Part shown: in pieces, positions 10,725 to 21,101 of the stretch | How the letters are laid out: each line of letters begins with the position of its first letter | Position numbering within the stretch: the first letter of the stretch is position 1 | Assembly (NCBI GenBank): GCA_000507305.1 | Contig: DF239321.1 | Coordinates: 127,365-191,364 of the forward strand | Origin: Breviolum minutum Mf 1.05b.01 | Lineage: Eukaryota > Sar > Dinophyceae > Suessiales > Symbiodiniaceae | Direction: 5' to 3' | Length of the DNA stretch: 64,000 nt | Made by a program: the position numbers and the translations under genes | The notes under the pieces: generated by a model | What the model saw: the letters and a program-made list of their open reading frames with translations, nothing else | Told to the model about the DNA's origin: nothing | Database searches by the model: none

Positions 10725-12438
10725 CATCAATCCAAATCCAAATCCAAATCCAAATCCAAATCCAAATCCAAATCCACCAACAGACCTGAGTGTTTCAAAA
10801 GGCCAATATTGATTACTACTTACACCATTTCCATTCATCCAACCGCCAGTCATGGCCACCAGGTGTGCCAACTGTTTGGCTACTGGATCTCCATTGTTAT
10901 CGGCGGTGGTGATGCCTTTCAAGATCTTTGTATGCAGCAATTGCAAGTCAGCACATCAAGCGTTCCTTGGCGTTTGAAGATGAATGAACAACGTGGTGGC
11001 AAACATGAAGTTGAAATGATGTGGTATTTCTCATGATCATTGTATTTCTGGCTGCAAGTCATGATAATTTTGTTAAGTTTGAATCCCTTATTGTTATGGT
11101 TGGAATAGTGAGACATTCCCTCCTTGGAGTGGAGAATGCTGTTGCCATTTTCCGTGGTAAGATGGCAACCTTGCATCCCTACATGTGCAAAGTAAGAGAT
11201 GTTGAGATTTTTATTGATTTTTCCCTACAACATCATTGGATGCTTCAGCAAGAATCATCTGATACAGTCAGTGCATGGTGGCATCAGATGATATCAGAAG
11301 TGGTTCGATCAAAACAACGGCAAGACGCATGAGGTTCTCTCATCGATGCAAGAGTACGCAGATGAGATACTGGGATGTTGATTTTATGGAGTGCAGTATA
11401 TGTTGTTTTTCTTCGTGTGTTTCAGTGGTTGGCGTGGAGGATAAACATCAGAAAGGATTAAGAATTGACTGATGATTTAAGCAGTACCATGATCATGATG
11501 ATGATGATGATTCATGATTTGATGAGGATTACATGTACCAGTGTCAGTATTATCTACTATCTCTATCAGTCTATCATTATCAATCATTATTGTAGTGGTG
11601 AAGATCTTGGGGATGGTGAGCATTTTAGATCCAATATGCCAAAGCAGTCACCACATGATGTCCTCGGACTTTATTTTCTTTCATGAAACGTGAATACTTG
11701 CCTCGCAGTCTCATTTTTGCCCGTATTTTCCACTGACTTGCCCCCCCATTTTTTGGAGGGCAAACACAAAGTATAAAGTGCTGCATCACAACAAAGAGTT
11801 TAAAGTTTAAAGGTAAACGGTTGGGGGTTTAACAGAGTTTTATGTGTTGCTCCTTTTCCATAAGGGCAGTATTGGATGTTGCCCCACAAGGCCTTTGGAA
11901 CATGGAAGAAGTTCGGAGTTTGGAAGAACACCATGGTGGTGGCAATCGAGTTGCACAAGAGACCTGGCTAGCAGATGTTCGTGACAATGAAAGGCCCAAA
12001 GAAGGTGCGGCTTGAATGCTTTTGTTAATGTTGGATGTGTTCCGTGGAAGCTTTACTACCCGTTCAACCAACACGTTTCAGTGGAAAATCACTCAAACTT
12101 GGAAGCAAACGGTACGCAGGGGACCCTTGTCCATTTCCAGGATGAGACACAAGCGAGTCAGAGTAGTAGGACATGAATCAGACTGGGTTTGTTATTTCTG
12201 GCGTTTTTGATCGCAATGATAATGAACATCGAATCATAGTCATGAGTCATGTTAAGTGATAATATATGCTGTGATTTCGTTTTGTCTCTAGTCTCTAGTC
12301 ATGCGAACTCCATTTGCACTACTCTTCACCAGTTGCCAGAGCTTTCCCCGGAATCACATAGATCACATAGCAGATGCCACACCAGGTGACCACTTGGATG
12401 TTTACAAAGACTTTGTGAGAAAGGCGCCGTTTTTTTTG
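10440..12438 (+). CDS. two candidate exons of an ENTH/VHS-like fold
   Basis: Exon 10440-10489 (acceptor TTCACTGAG, donor GTTTGT) reads ELNKVRKLADNKRPSPW. Exon 12362-12438 (acceptor CACATAG, donor GTGAGA) reads HIADATPGDHLDVYKDFVRK plus APFFL. Their wording resembles the first two helices of ENTH-type domains (V-R-K-x-T/A...W...E-I-A-x-A-T), which bind membranes in epsins and tepsins. The similarity is by eye. Intron phases between the two do not match, so exons are missing or boundaries are wrong. They would fit as the N-terminus of the adaptor-like gene downstream, but that link is inference. Confidence 0.22.
10628..10775. repeat. compound microsatellite (AATC)n-(AAATCC)n
   Basis: An ATCA/AATC tetranucleotide array with one interruption near 10675-10685 passes at about 10731 into seven AAATCC hexanucleotide units ending near 10775. 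Confidence 0.9.
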
Positions 12439-13127
12439 GTGAGACCCGGGTCCCGTCAGATTGTACATGGTGGTCTTAGTTGTTTTTGTTGTTTTCTCTT
12501 TGTCCTTGATTGAGGGAAAACGAGGTATTTTCTTGGGAAGCTGTTTGAAATACAAAAGCAATCAAAAGCATGATGACTTTCATGATATCATGTATCTATG
12601 TTTCAAATCCAGCAGTGTCACACTTTGTCAGGAATCTGAATTAATCAGTTTTGCAAGAGCGTGATTTTCTTAGCAAACTTGGCAGCTGTCGTGTTCTTTT
12701 CGGTGCTATGCCGTTGCCCTGTAGGCCTACATAGAAAAGCGTTGGTGTAGCAATGCTCCACCCCAACGACGCGAGAAATCCGACGCTTGGTGGGGGATGA
12801 TATTCATGACCATGGATTGACAGAGTTTAACTATAGTTGACATTTTTTGGAAAATATACCATGACTTTTTGGTTGCTCCAGGCTTTCGACAACAGTTTCA
12901 ATGAAGTTGTATTTGTCTTCCAAGCCAATAGGGTTTCTTCAATCAACTTAGACTCAGCAATCAACCTTCATCATCCAAGTTCCTCACCATCGCCACCACC
13001 TCCACAAAACATAGTGGTAAAAAACATACTTTTAACAATACCGTAACCTTGTTAGACTAGAGCTTATCATTTCAAGGGTGGGAAGCAGGTCATGGGAGGG
13101 TGTTGATGAGACATCTCCTCAACCAAG
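12439..13127. other. probable intronic sequence with one possible exon
   Basis: A weak exon candidate at about 12881-13016 reads AFDNSFNEVVFVFQANRVSS and then a Ser/Pro run. It follows a GCTCCAG acceptor, but no donor or phase link was fixed. Confidence 0.25.
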
Positions 13128-16100
13128 GAACCAGAACCAGCTCCTTCTCGTTCAGCCCCTGCGACAGCACCACGACCGGCTCGACCAGTCCCAGCACCGG
13201 TGCCAGCCAGTGTGGATTTGCTGAGCGGCTCGGATCAGATGGCTGGAGCCAGGGAGAAGTCAATTTGGATCAATTTGGAGATTCAACATTTCCAAAATCA
13301 CATGGTAAATGAACAATTTATATATGATGATACTCTAAATTGATATAAGTTGCTATGATTCTCATCCAATTTTACTTTTGCAGAGATTTGCTGAGATGCG
13401 TGTTTGTAAAACAGAGCTAGTTGAAGGGTCTCCTGTTGTGTGCAGCTTAGTGATGAATCATGCATGTCATGCATTTTTGCATACTATGGTCTTATGATGT
13501 GTACTTTTGCTTTGCACCTGCGTTGGCAAACTGCATAGACTTTACTCAACCTCATGAACTAAATGATGTTTGATAAATGAAACTGCCTGCAGTTTTCCTC
13601 CACTTCTCATTCAGCAGGCTGGGTGGAACAAACATGGTTCCTTTACTTTCACACCCAGCTGAGAAAAGCATCAATGATTGGTATTGGTGCCCTCATTTGC
13701 TTATGAATCTCCAATGATTGGCAACTTCATTTTTTTTGGTAAATCTCCACTTGTCAAGCTGCACCTGTTGTATCATAAACACTTTCCACAGCTCAACTGG
13801 CTCCAAGTTCAGCCCAAGGTGACTTAGAACCAACCAAGCCAGCGGTTGCACCAGTGGCTGCTGCGCCAAGTCCTACCAGTGGCTTTGATCCCAATGCAGG
13901 ATCTGCTCAAGCAAGTGGCTTAACTTAGAGATGATTTGGGTGTGTTGGCCATTGATGACAGGTCAGGTGATGGGAAAAAAATGTATTGCTAGAAGGGGTG
14001 GATAGCCTATGGATGATTGCAGAAATTCCCCTTCCTAGGCAGCTTCCAACTTCTGAAGCATTACATCTCAACCCAGCAACGACGGCAGAGTTGTATATGT
14101 CTATGCAGTCTATTGGGTCCCCAACGAAGTTCATCGAAGAAGACGTATCGAACTAGAGTCAACTAGAGTCCATCAACTACCATTCGCAAAACCAGTGAAG
14201 AGCTGGAAATGCTATGACTTTTCGTTTGCACATCCACCCTCAGAAAAAAAACATCAAAAATCGTTGGGGTTGACCTACGGTTGATGGAAAAAATCCTGCA
14301 CCACCTGAGATGTATGAAACCCTAAAAATAATGGGATAAATTATCTATCAACTGGTGCAGGAGTTCTTCCATCAACAGTATCATCAACCACCAACCTCAT
14401 GGTTTAGGCAATGACTTTGGCTTCGATCCTTTCGCTACACCCTGCGGCACAAGTGCCCCGCCGGTCATGACGACAACTCCAACGGCTGCTCCAGTGACGA
14501 TGCTGGGATGGCATTCCAATGGTGGGGATCATGAATTGACTGGGGGGGTGATGATAAGGTGAGATGCATCGTTGGTAGATCAAGATGTCCTTTTGGTAAA
14601 CTAACATGGCAATAAAAGTATGCATGGTATTTGTTTTGGGTCTATTTGAATCCTTTTAGAATCGTAACATCAAGCAAACAAGACATGTTTTGGTAGGTGA
14701 CACACACAGGCACCGTATACCCAGGTGTGTCTACCTACAATAATAACAGGCAATCATATCATATACATAGCTGAAGGTTAGCATGGAATCATCCAAAAAT
14801 GAAGGTTTGGATCAGATCATATTCCTTTTCAAACCAGGTGATTTTCAGGTTCCAGCCGTTAAGCATCTACATTGGCCAGCCAAGGAGCCAGTTGCCAGTG
14901 CCACCTGCAAACATGGCAAATGCTGGATGCAACCAAGGCTTTCCAAATACTGCCCACGGTCGTCGATGTTGGGATTAACCGATTAACCCTCCCTAAAACT
15001 AACAGCTCGCCCCTGAAAATAGGCCTTCCCAAAAGGAAAGTAGTCTTGTAGACACCAATTTTCAGGGGCTATGTCAGCATCAGGGAGTGCATAGATTTTT
15101 GGTTTGTTTGTTGGAGCCGCTGGGGTTGATGTTTTTTTCAGATTTTGGAGCTGCAGGGTGACTTGACAACTGATAAAGAGGTGGCGAAGGTTTTTGGAAA
15201 TGTGAAATGTGTGTGTAACATAAATTGGAGATTGTTAGCCTTCCAAATCTGCAACAAACCATTTTTTTTTCAGGCGCTGCCATGGGCAGTGCTATGGGCG
15301 CTCCGATGGCTGCCAACCCGTCCACGGGCGCTCCGATGGCTGGCTCACCTATGGGTGCTGGGCAGTTTGCAGGAGGCAACGTTGGGATGTCCCTTGGTCA
15401 AATAGCTTAGTGGTGTTTTAATTTTTTCCATGTTTGTTGGAAGTTAAGTCATTTTTTGGGTGGAAGAAGTGTGTAAAACTGACCAGTGGTCATCCTTTTT
15501 GTCCCCTCCTTCTCCCTTGATGGCCCCCTACTACTTCCATTCATTGTTGATTGTCCATTTTCAGGAACATGATGAACAACAGCCCTGGCGGCGGTTTCGG
15601 CAATTTTGTCAATGGTGGCGGTGGCGCTTGTGGTAGTTGTGGTAGCTGTGGTGGCTGCGGCTGTGGCGGCTGTGGTGGCTGTGGCTGCAATGGTTGCGGC
15701 TGCGGTGGTTGTGGATGCGGAGGCTGCTGTGGTTGTGGTGGCTGCAATGGTGGCTATGGCGGCTGCGGCTGTGGTTGCAATGGCTGTGGCGGCTGCAATG
15801 GCTGTGGAGGTTGTGGCTGCGGTTGCAATGGCTGTGGCGGCTGCAATGGCTGTGGAGGTTGTGGCTGCGGTTGCAGTGGCTGTGGCGGCTGCAATGGCTG
15901 TGGAGGTTGTGGCTGCGGTTGCAATGGCTGTGGCGGCTGCAATGGCTGTGGAGGTTGTGGCTGTGGTTGCAATGGCTGTGGTGGCTGCAATGGTTGTGGT
16001 TGCTCACCATGCAATGCCGGGGGGTTCAATCCCAACGGAGGAACTTCTGCACAAGCCACACCAACGTTGGCAGATCTCAAGCAGAACTTGCAGCATTTGT

Positions 16101-16132
16101 ATGTACCTTGTCAATCAAAAGTGGATGTTTGA
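13128..16132 (+). CDS. multi-exon adaptor-like protein with Gly/Cys repeat tail (C-terminal part)
   Basis: Hand-read exons: 13128 to about 13209-13258 (Pro/Ala-rich, then DLLSGSDQ if the longer end is used); 13792-13914 ([13 protein letters not shown], then [13 protein letters not shown]); 14408-14558 ([20 protein letters not shown]); 14849-14958 ([20 protein letters not shown], then [10 protein letters not shown]); 15274 to about 15409 (Met/Ala/Gly-rich); 15565-16132 ([14 protein letters not shown], a long Gly/Cys/Asn repeat, then [13 protein letters not shown] and [13 protein letters not shown], stop 16130-16132). Phases agree across introns 13915-14407, 14559-14848 and 14959-15273. The last donor is unresolved. 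The FDPF-like and DLL motifs and low-complexity tail resemble clathrin-adaptor/epsin-type tails; that role is inference. The GFDPN...SAQA motif recurs in two exons, supporting one gene. Confidence 0.55.
14276..14383. repeat. MITE-like element, family C copy 1
   Basis: Inverted ends GGTTGATGGAAAAAATCCTG plus CACCACC against GGTGCAGGAGTTCTTCCATC plus AACAGTATC, with a core ATAATGGGATAA. It lies inside the intron 13915-14407. Confidence 0.75.
14774..14866. repeat. introner-like element, family H copy 1, at a 3' splice site
   Basis: It shares GGTTTGGATCAGATCATAT, a CCTTTTC tract, GGTGATTTTCAGGTTCCAG and CCGTTAA with copy 2 at 35213. The inverted ends are roughly TTAGCATGGAATC and AGGTTCCAGCCGTTAA. 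The AG at 14847-14848, inside the element, is the acceptor used by the exon at 14849. Confidence 0.55.
14984..15092. repeat. MITE-like element, family A copy 3
   Basis: Left end TAACCCTCCCTAAAACTAAC plus AGCTCGCCCCTGAAAAT; right end TTTTCAGGGGCTATGTCAGC plus ATCAGGGAGTGCATA. Lies inside the intron 14959-15273. Confidence 0.7.
15773..16003 (+). repeat. 48-bp coding tandem repeat (16-aa Gly/Cys/Asn unit)
   Basis: Four full units start at 15773, 15821, 15869 and 15917, and a partial one starts at 15965. Each encodes GCNGCGGCNGCGGCGC, with single changes such as Asn to Ser at 15869. Irregular Gly/Cys sequence from about 15627 precedes the regular array. Confidence 0.9.
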
Positions 16133-16834
16133 CGAGATGTGCAAACTATATTGATTTCCAAGTTGCGTAATATAGAGATATAGAAAAAACTTAATGGCAG
16201 AACTCCCAAATAACCCTCGTCATAGCATACGACTCTGGACTCTGGACATGCCAAAAATTATATTTCTACCAAATCTCTAGACACATCAAACTTTACTTTT
16301 GCGCCCCATGGCCACTTAAAAGATACCATCCAAAATATTTGAGAGGTCAATTGATCTTCCAAAAACCCTTCAAGCTGCTTTTAAGAAGATATGTTTTAAG
16401 ACTGTTTTGGCAATGCATCCTGATTGCGGGCCATGTAGGTGTTTCTCTCTCACCAATTGTCATTGCCAAAAAACAACATTAGCCAAGGCCTCCTGATCGC
16501 CGCTGCTCTACCGACTTCTGATAGTCCATGAAGTCACGGTCGAGTCATTCCGACGATTCGTGGGAATGAAAAAACATAAAACTGGGTTGAGCTTTGTGAA
16601 GCTAAGTGGCATTTTCTATTTATGAGCTGATTGTAGGTCAGGTTTTTTGGGTTCTTTGAGATCAGTGAATAGTTTTGCAGTTTTGTTGTTCTAGTTTTGA
16701 CGGATGAATCATGTTTATCTTCTTTCCATGTTCCCCTTGTTACTTGGCCCGTCATAATAGACATGTTTGCATTCAGTTCCAAAGTATTTACAAATACAAG
16801 TAGAGTGTCATGGAGTAAAAGACACAAAACTTAC

Positions 16835-17036
16835 AGTATATACTTTTCCAAGATCTTTTGGAAGCCTTCCTGTAACAGCACCTTATTACCTTGAAGATGA
16901 ATCAAAGCCAACCTGGTACCCTGGGTAAACCATTGAAGCAAGAGACCTGCGCGAAAAGCCTGTTGAGTCATTGCTGCGGTCTCCTGTCCTTTGGGCTTTA
17001 TCCATTTTGGGTGAGAAGTTGTTTCACCCAATTTCC
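16835..17036 (-). CDS. minus-strand exon, unknown protein
   Basis: On the minus strand an acceptor (CTTTCACCAG) precedes a 202-nt open exon reading KLGETTSHPKWIKPKGQETA, then AMTQQAFRAGLLLQWFTQGT and VLLQEGFQKILEKYI. It ends in phase 2 at a consensus GTAAGT donor. Good splice signals at both ends, charged helical wording and no low complexity support it. The forward frames here are poorer. No domain is recognised. Confidence 0.5.
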
Positions 17037-17505
17037 CTGGTGAAAGGAAATATTGAAAGTTAGTAATGCATGTGGCATGCCTGTGAACAGAGATTGTGAG
17101 CAACTGATGGGACAGGTTGCTAGAGGGAAGGTTGAGTCCAGAGGTTTCTTTTCTTGTATGTTTCTTGTTTGGATTCGGTTGAATGGGGCTCACTTAGGGC
17201 ATACGATATAAGCATTATAAGCCCATGGTCATTGCAATGCATACCTTTATATAGACGAAAAGGTCAGTGATGAGGATACCAAACACTGATAGCTTAGAGA
17301 AAACTGGTTTGCCATTAGCAACAGCGTCACACCACAACAATTGGTTGGCTGTGTCGTAGACTGTGTTACGTGATAACCCAGTGGTGGCTCTTCAATGCTC
17401 TTAACATAGTGATCATGACGTGATTTGCGTTCTTAAAGTGTGGCACTTCCACCAAAAATTCATGGAATTTGACCATCTAACTAGCATGTATAGTCTTCAC
17501 ATTTG

Positions 17506-17727
17506 CTAAAGTCTCCAGTCTCTATTCTCTCGGCGTTTTTCCCGATGCTTCCTGTTCATTCGGATTGACATCCACCAGGTCCAGACATCAGCCTCTGCAA
17601 AGATATGCAAAACAAAACTGTCCAGGGAGATGGTTCCAACGTAGACACGTCCCATTCGCAATTCGAACAATAGACACGATGCAGATGATTGACCCGAGTC
17701 GCGCATTTTTGGTAGTGTGATTACCAT
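17506..17727 (-). CDS. minus-strand ORF or exon with WTWW motif
   Basis: The minus-strand frame ends at a stop at 17506 and reads LLFELRMGRVYVGTISLDSF, then ADVWTWWMSIRMNRKHREKR with a basic tail. A TTTGCAG acceptor-like site lies inside it, so only the 3' half may be exon. A similar WTWWDS wording occurs on the minus strand near 18600-18650, suggesting related exons in one gene. Function unknown. Confidence 0.35.
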   Translation of the reverse strand: MVITLPKMRDSGQSSASCLLFELRMGRVYVGTISLDSFVLHIFAEADVWTWWMSIRMNRKHREKRRENRDWRL

Positions 17728-18247
17728 TACATAACGTGTTGAAGCGGATGATAAAGAGTGCTAGCATTTCAATTACAAATTTAAAGTAGCTGAAGTTGAG
17801 CAGTGATGATTTAGTGATTTGATTATTTTGTTATATATGATTTATTGCAATAGACCATCCAACTGCCATTTTTGTGGAAGTGTTTTTGTGTATGTGTTAA
17901 TCACCTTGAACCTCCCCCCCAAAAAAAAACTTGTTGCAAAAATATCACAAGGCGCGACATCAAAAGGGCCGACGGAATTGTTGATTTTTCCCTCTTTGAC
18001 CAAAACTTCCTGTTTGAGTGGTCTCAAACTACGACCTACGTTCCGACGTAGAAAACTCGGCAGCCGGGGGTTAAACCTCGGTCGGGAAGGGAGAACTTTT
18101 GCACCCGACCTTTTCGGGCCTGATATTGTTGATGTGAGAAGTGTAAAGGATGGAAAAAAGGGCGAGGATGCTGTGCCACAGGTGCTTGTGGAATTGGATT
18201 TGTGTGGTGGTATAAACGGACTTTTGAGCTTTGAGCTTGCCGACACT

Positions 18248-18487
18248 TTATGATAACTTGTTGTTTCCAAACATGAACTGGTGAAAGTATTGAAGCCCCC
18301 AAGGCAGACCATGTATTGGTGCCAAAGTATGGTTTGTGAAATAGGCATTGACGTTGTTCTTCAACTGAATTGAAGCATGGTTTGCAGATGTTAGCAGTAG
18401 AACAACGTGCCAAATCTTCCCGGAATTCTGGATCATGCGCAGCTTAAATTCTGCTCGGTTTGATGACATATGACAGTTTATACCCAA
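18248..18487 (-). CDS. minus-strand open region, two competing frames
   Basis: One frame reads AEFKLRMIQNSGKIWHVVLL and ends ...HQFMFGNNKLS. Another (18036-18413) reads ARCSTANICKPCFNSVEEQR and stays open longer. Both look protein-like, so this is probably coding on the minus strand, but I cannot choose the frame. A forward frame (17819-18253) is also open and is a rival. Confidence 0.3.
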   Translation of the reverse strand: MGINCHMSSNRAEFKLRMIQNSGKIWHVVLLLTSANHASIQLKNNVNAYFTNHTLAPIHGLPWGLQYFHQFMFGNNKLS

Positions 18488-18830
18488 AATCGACGATTTG
18501 CTTGCAAGCTTTCATGCTGTTTTTGGCAATTTAGTCCAACATTTATGAACTATGCATGCATCCCGCTCTCCACCATCAACTATACCCTTTGCTGACTCGG
18601 AATCCCACCAGGTCCATGATGCAAGACCAGGCATCTTGGGCGGAGTGCTGCCTGCGCTGGCTTCATATTTCCTGTTGAATGGTGAAGGGATGATCTTGTG
18701 ATATGATATTGGGTATTAAAGTTGAAATGTACAAGAAAAACTAACAATTTTTGTGAAGGGGCAGTTTTGAAGAGGAAACTACTTTTGTGCAAATATATTG
18801 ATTCATTAACCCACATGCTACTGTGCCTTC

Positions 18831-19166
18831 TCAATCATCAAGGACTGAAATATGTTCACCAATTTTGTCAATTTGAGTAGCATTTTTCCAAGCGTTTGAT
18901 GCTTTTAAGGCCATTGGTCTCAATTCCCCCCAAACACTTCTCCAGAATACGACAGCTTCAGATCTTATTATATAGGTTTGGGTCTCTGACTCTGAGATGC
19001 GCTCATTTGCGGCCTTTTGGTACCTCACTGTTTCAGGCATCAGGTGGTTATTTCTCAAGAGAACAGCCCGAGCGTGTGGTACGTCTCTCAGTTCAGTTGG
19101 CAGTTGACTTTGGCCTGAATGGAACGAAAGTTTTAGGGGTTTGCTTTGGAAAGGAGAAACACGCAA
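18831..19166 (-). CDS. minus-strand ORF, 111 codons, unknown protein
   Basis: One of the longest minus-strand frames. It reads SGQSQLPTELRDVPHARAVL, then NNHLMPETVRYQKAANERIS, SEAVVFWRSVWGELRPMALK, and ends at GEHISVLDD. A CAG acceptor-like site (CATTCAG|GCC) lies near its 5' end. Mixed charged and hydrophobic residues suggest a folded protein. A forward frame over 18896-19192 is also open, which limits confidence. Confidence 0.4.
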   Translation of the reverse strand: MRVSPFQSKPLKLSFHSGQSQLPTELRDVPHARAVLLRNNHLMPETVRYQKAANERISESETQTYIIRSEAVVFWRSVWGELRPMALKASNAWKNATQIDKIGEHISVLDD

Positions 19167-19625
19167 GAAAGAGTTGGTTTATGTTGGTTTAAGCAGACGA
19201 CATTATTGAATACATTTTCATCAATTTCTTTGTCCTGCATCAGTGATTCACTTCACTAGTAATCAAATCCCAATGGGCAAGATCAGTTCATATGTTTTAT
19301 TCATGTATATAACTAAGATTTTCATTTAGCTAAGATCCAGTCACAAGGAAGGATCATGGAACGTGTGGGAGCCCTTCCCATGAACTTGTTTCTTCTAATC
19401 CAGCAGATTTGAGATCTTCAGGTGGCCAGTGGAACAGAGGTTCGCACTGTGCCGTCAGAGAGCTCAGATATGCCACAGTCAGACTTGACAGAGGTTTTGG
19501 CTAAGGGTGATTGATTTATATGTTTTGCGTGCATATCACATACATATATAGCATATATGTATGGAATGAAATTAGTGCTAATTGAATCTGCCGAGTCATC
19601 TAAAACTTGTGGTGGTGTTGTTTGT

Positions 19626-19910
19626 TTAGTCCAGGATGATTGATGCACTGTCATGGGACCCTACATGTTTTACAAGGTCCCAATCAAGACGAAAAAGGTT
19701 GTGAAGTGAGGTCAAGGGCATCAAGACCAATCTTTTGTTCCTCAAGTGGAATATATCTAAATTTGGTGGTACCCAACCTCGAACAAAAACCTGTGACTCA
19801 TGATTGTAAATCTGGTATGTTGATGTTTGAAATTCCAAAGGAACTGGAGTATCATCCAACTCATCCAAACCTGTCAAAACCGATTGAAGGTCAGCGCTGT
19901 ATCCAACCAT
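19626..19910 (-). CDS. minus-strand ORF, 94 aa, unknown protein
   Basis: The frame reads MVGYSADLQSVLTGLDELDD, then TPVPLEFQTSTYQIYNHESQ and LHNLFRLDWDLVKHVGSHDS, ending ASIILD. It stays open upstream of the Met for several codons. The wording is strongly protein-like, better than the antisense frame. It is the upstream-most member of the minus-strand block at 16.4-19.9 kb. No family is recognised. Confidence 0.4.
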   Translation of the reverse strand: MVGYSADLQSVLTGLDELDDTPVPLEFQTSTYQIYNHESQVFVRGWVPPNLDIFHLRNKRLVLMPLTSLHNLFRLDWDLVKHVGSHDSASIILD

Positions 19911-20442
19911 TGCCTCTGCTGTTGGGGGTCCTAGCAGGGGGGGTTGACGTTGACGCGGCTAAGATGGAATGTTGAGGTTCTCAGAAAGGGTGTGGTTGTG
20001 TTTTGAGATGAGGAGCCTAAGATCCGGCAAGGCGTCCGAGTCGAGTTAATGCCTAAAATCAACCACTTCCATTCTATAATGTTGAGGGTGGATCCTTTTT
20101 CAGATATTATCATTGGCATCCTGCCCTACCATTTGCAATGGATGATGACCCATCTATCATCAAGGAAACTCCAGCCTTTGACAGAGCCAATGAATCCGAA
20201 TCCAACACATTATCTTTGGAGGAACTGTAAACTCCTTGGATTTGCATGTTTTACCAAGCCCTTTGGGGATCCTGGGTCTTTCTGTGTTGATGGTTTTCAT
20301 TACCACCTTGATCTGTTGACATTGATGGAAGGGGCTGGGTTGGGGTACAACTGATACAGACCATGTTACAGACCATTTGCTCCTTTTGTAAGTCATCAAG
20401 TCATCCAAATTCAGCGTGGTTTTGCTTATTTACTGCAACGCG

Positions 20443-20574
20443 TAGGGCCTGGGACCTTTGTTCCTCGAAACCCAAAGACACATCCCAATGTGACATCAGC
20501 CGCAAGTTCCTCAGGTACCCTCTACACATGGCGAGCATCCTGTCCTGGCACGAGCCCTCAGAGAATGTAGACTA
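20443..20574 (+). CDS. possible exon, frame uncertain
   Basis: Two forward frames are open over a GC-richer patch: RRAWDLCSSKPKDTSQCDIS and VGPGTFVPRNPKTHPNVTSA. A donor-like CTCAG|GTACCC lies at 20515. Probably exon, identity unknown. Confidence 0.25.
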
Positions 20575-20821
20575 ACAGACGTTAACGTGGAACCTGAAAA
20601 TGATGCATGATGGTTTTCAAAAGGAATATCCTCTTTCAGGTGCTCATTTTCAGGTTTCATTTTGAACTTTGGGGGTATATGATCATTCTGTAGCTAAGCA
20701 CTCTAATGTGCAATAGGTTGGTATTTGGGGAAGTTGCATTATTAGAGTATTCCGAGGTTTGTTTTCCTGATAGAGAGGTGTGCCTCAAATGCATGAAGGA
20801 TGCTTGGACGTTGTTTTTCAG

Positions 20822-21060
20822 TTGGAGATACGATACCGTTTTATTCGAACCAACTCACTGACGGGCGAACACCGTACTTACCGGGATTATGTATTCAAGT
20901 GAGGAACATGGATTTCCGTTGCATGACTTTTGAAGGCAAGCAGAAGGGCAGAACTTTTTGGTTCAAAGGAATTGATTTGGACTGCCAACTTCATCCTATG
21001 CACCTACTAGGCAACGGTTCGTTCTGCCTGTTTGCTGGTGCAAAGAGTGCAGCGTCCTAA
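20822..21060 (+). CDS. exon or ORF upstream of HNH-2, unknown protein
   Basis: After a strong acceptor (TTGTTTTTCAG) the frame reads GDTIPFYSNQLTDGRTPYLP, then MDFRCMTFEGKQKGRTFWFK, and ends at TAA 21058-21060. It lies 41 bp before the HNH-2 ATG. An alternative exon in another frame would stop at a GTGAGG donor near 20899. It could be a terminal exon of an independent gene. Confidence 0.35.
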
Positions 21061-21101
21061 TATCATGGCCGAGCTTCAGGGCTGAATTCCACATCTATCA
21101 G

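Noticed and set aside
15609..16080. Pro/Gln-rich and His/Ser-rich minus-strand frames over the Gly/Cys exon, and Val/Ala- or Trp/Leu-rich forward frames
   Set aside because: They are reading shadows of the 48-bp repeat. The Gly/Cys frame continues into a normal C-terminus and shares the GFNPN/SAQA motif with other exons.
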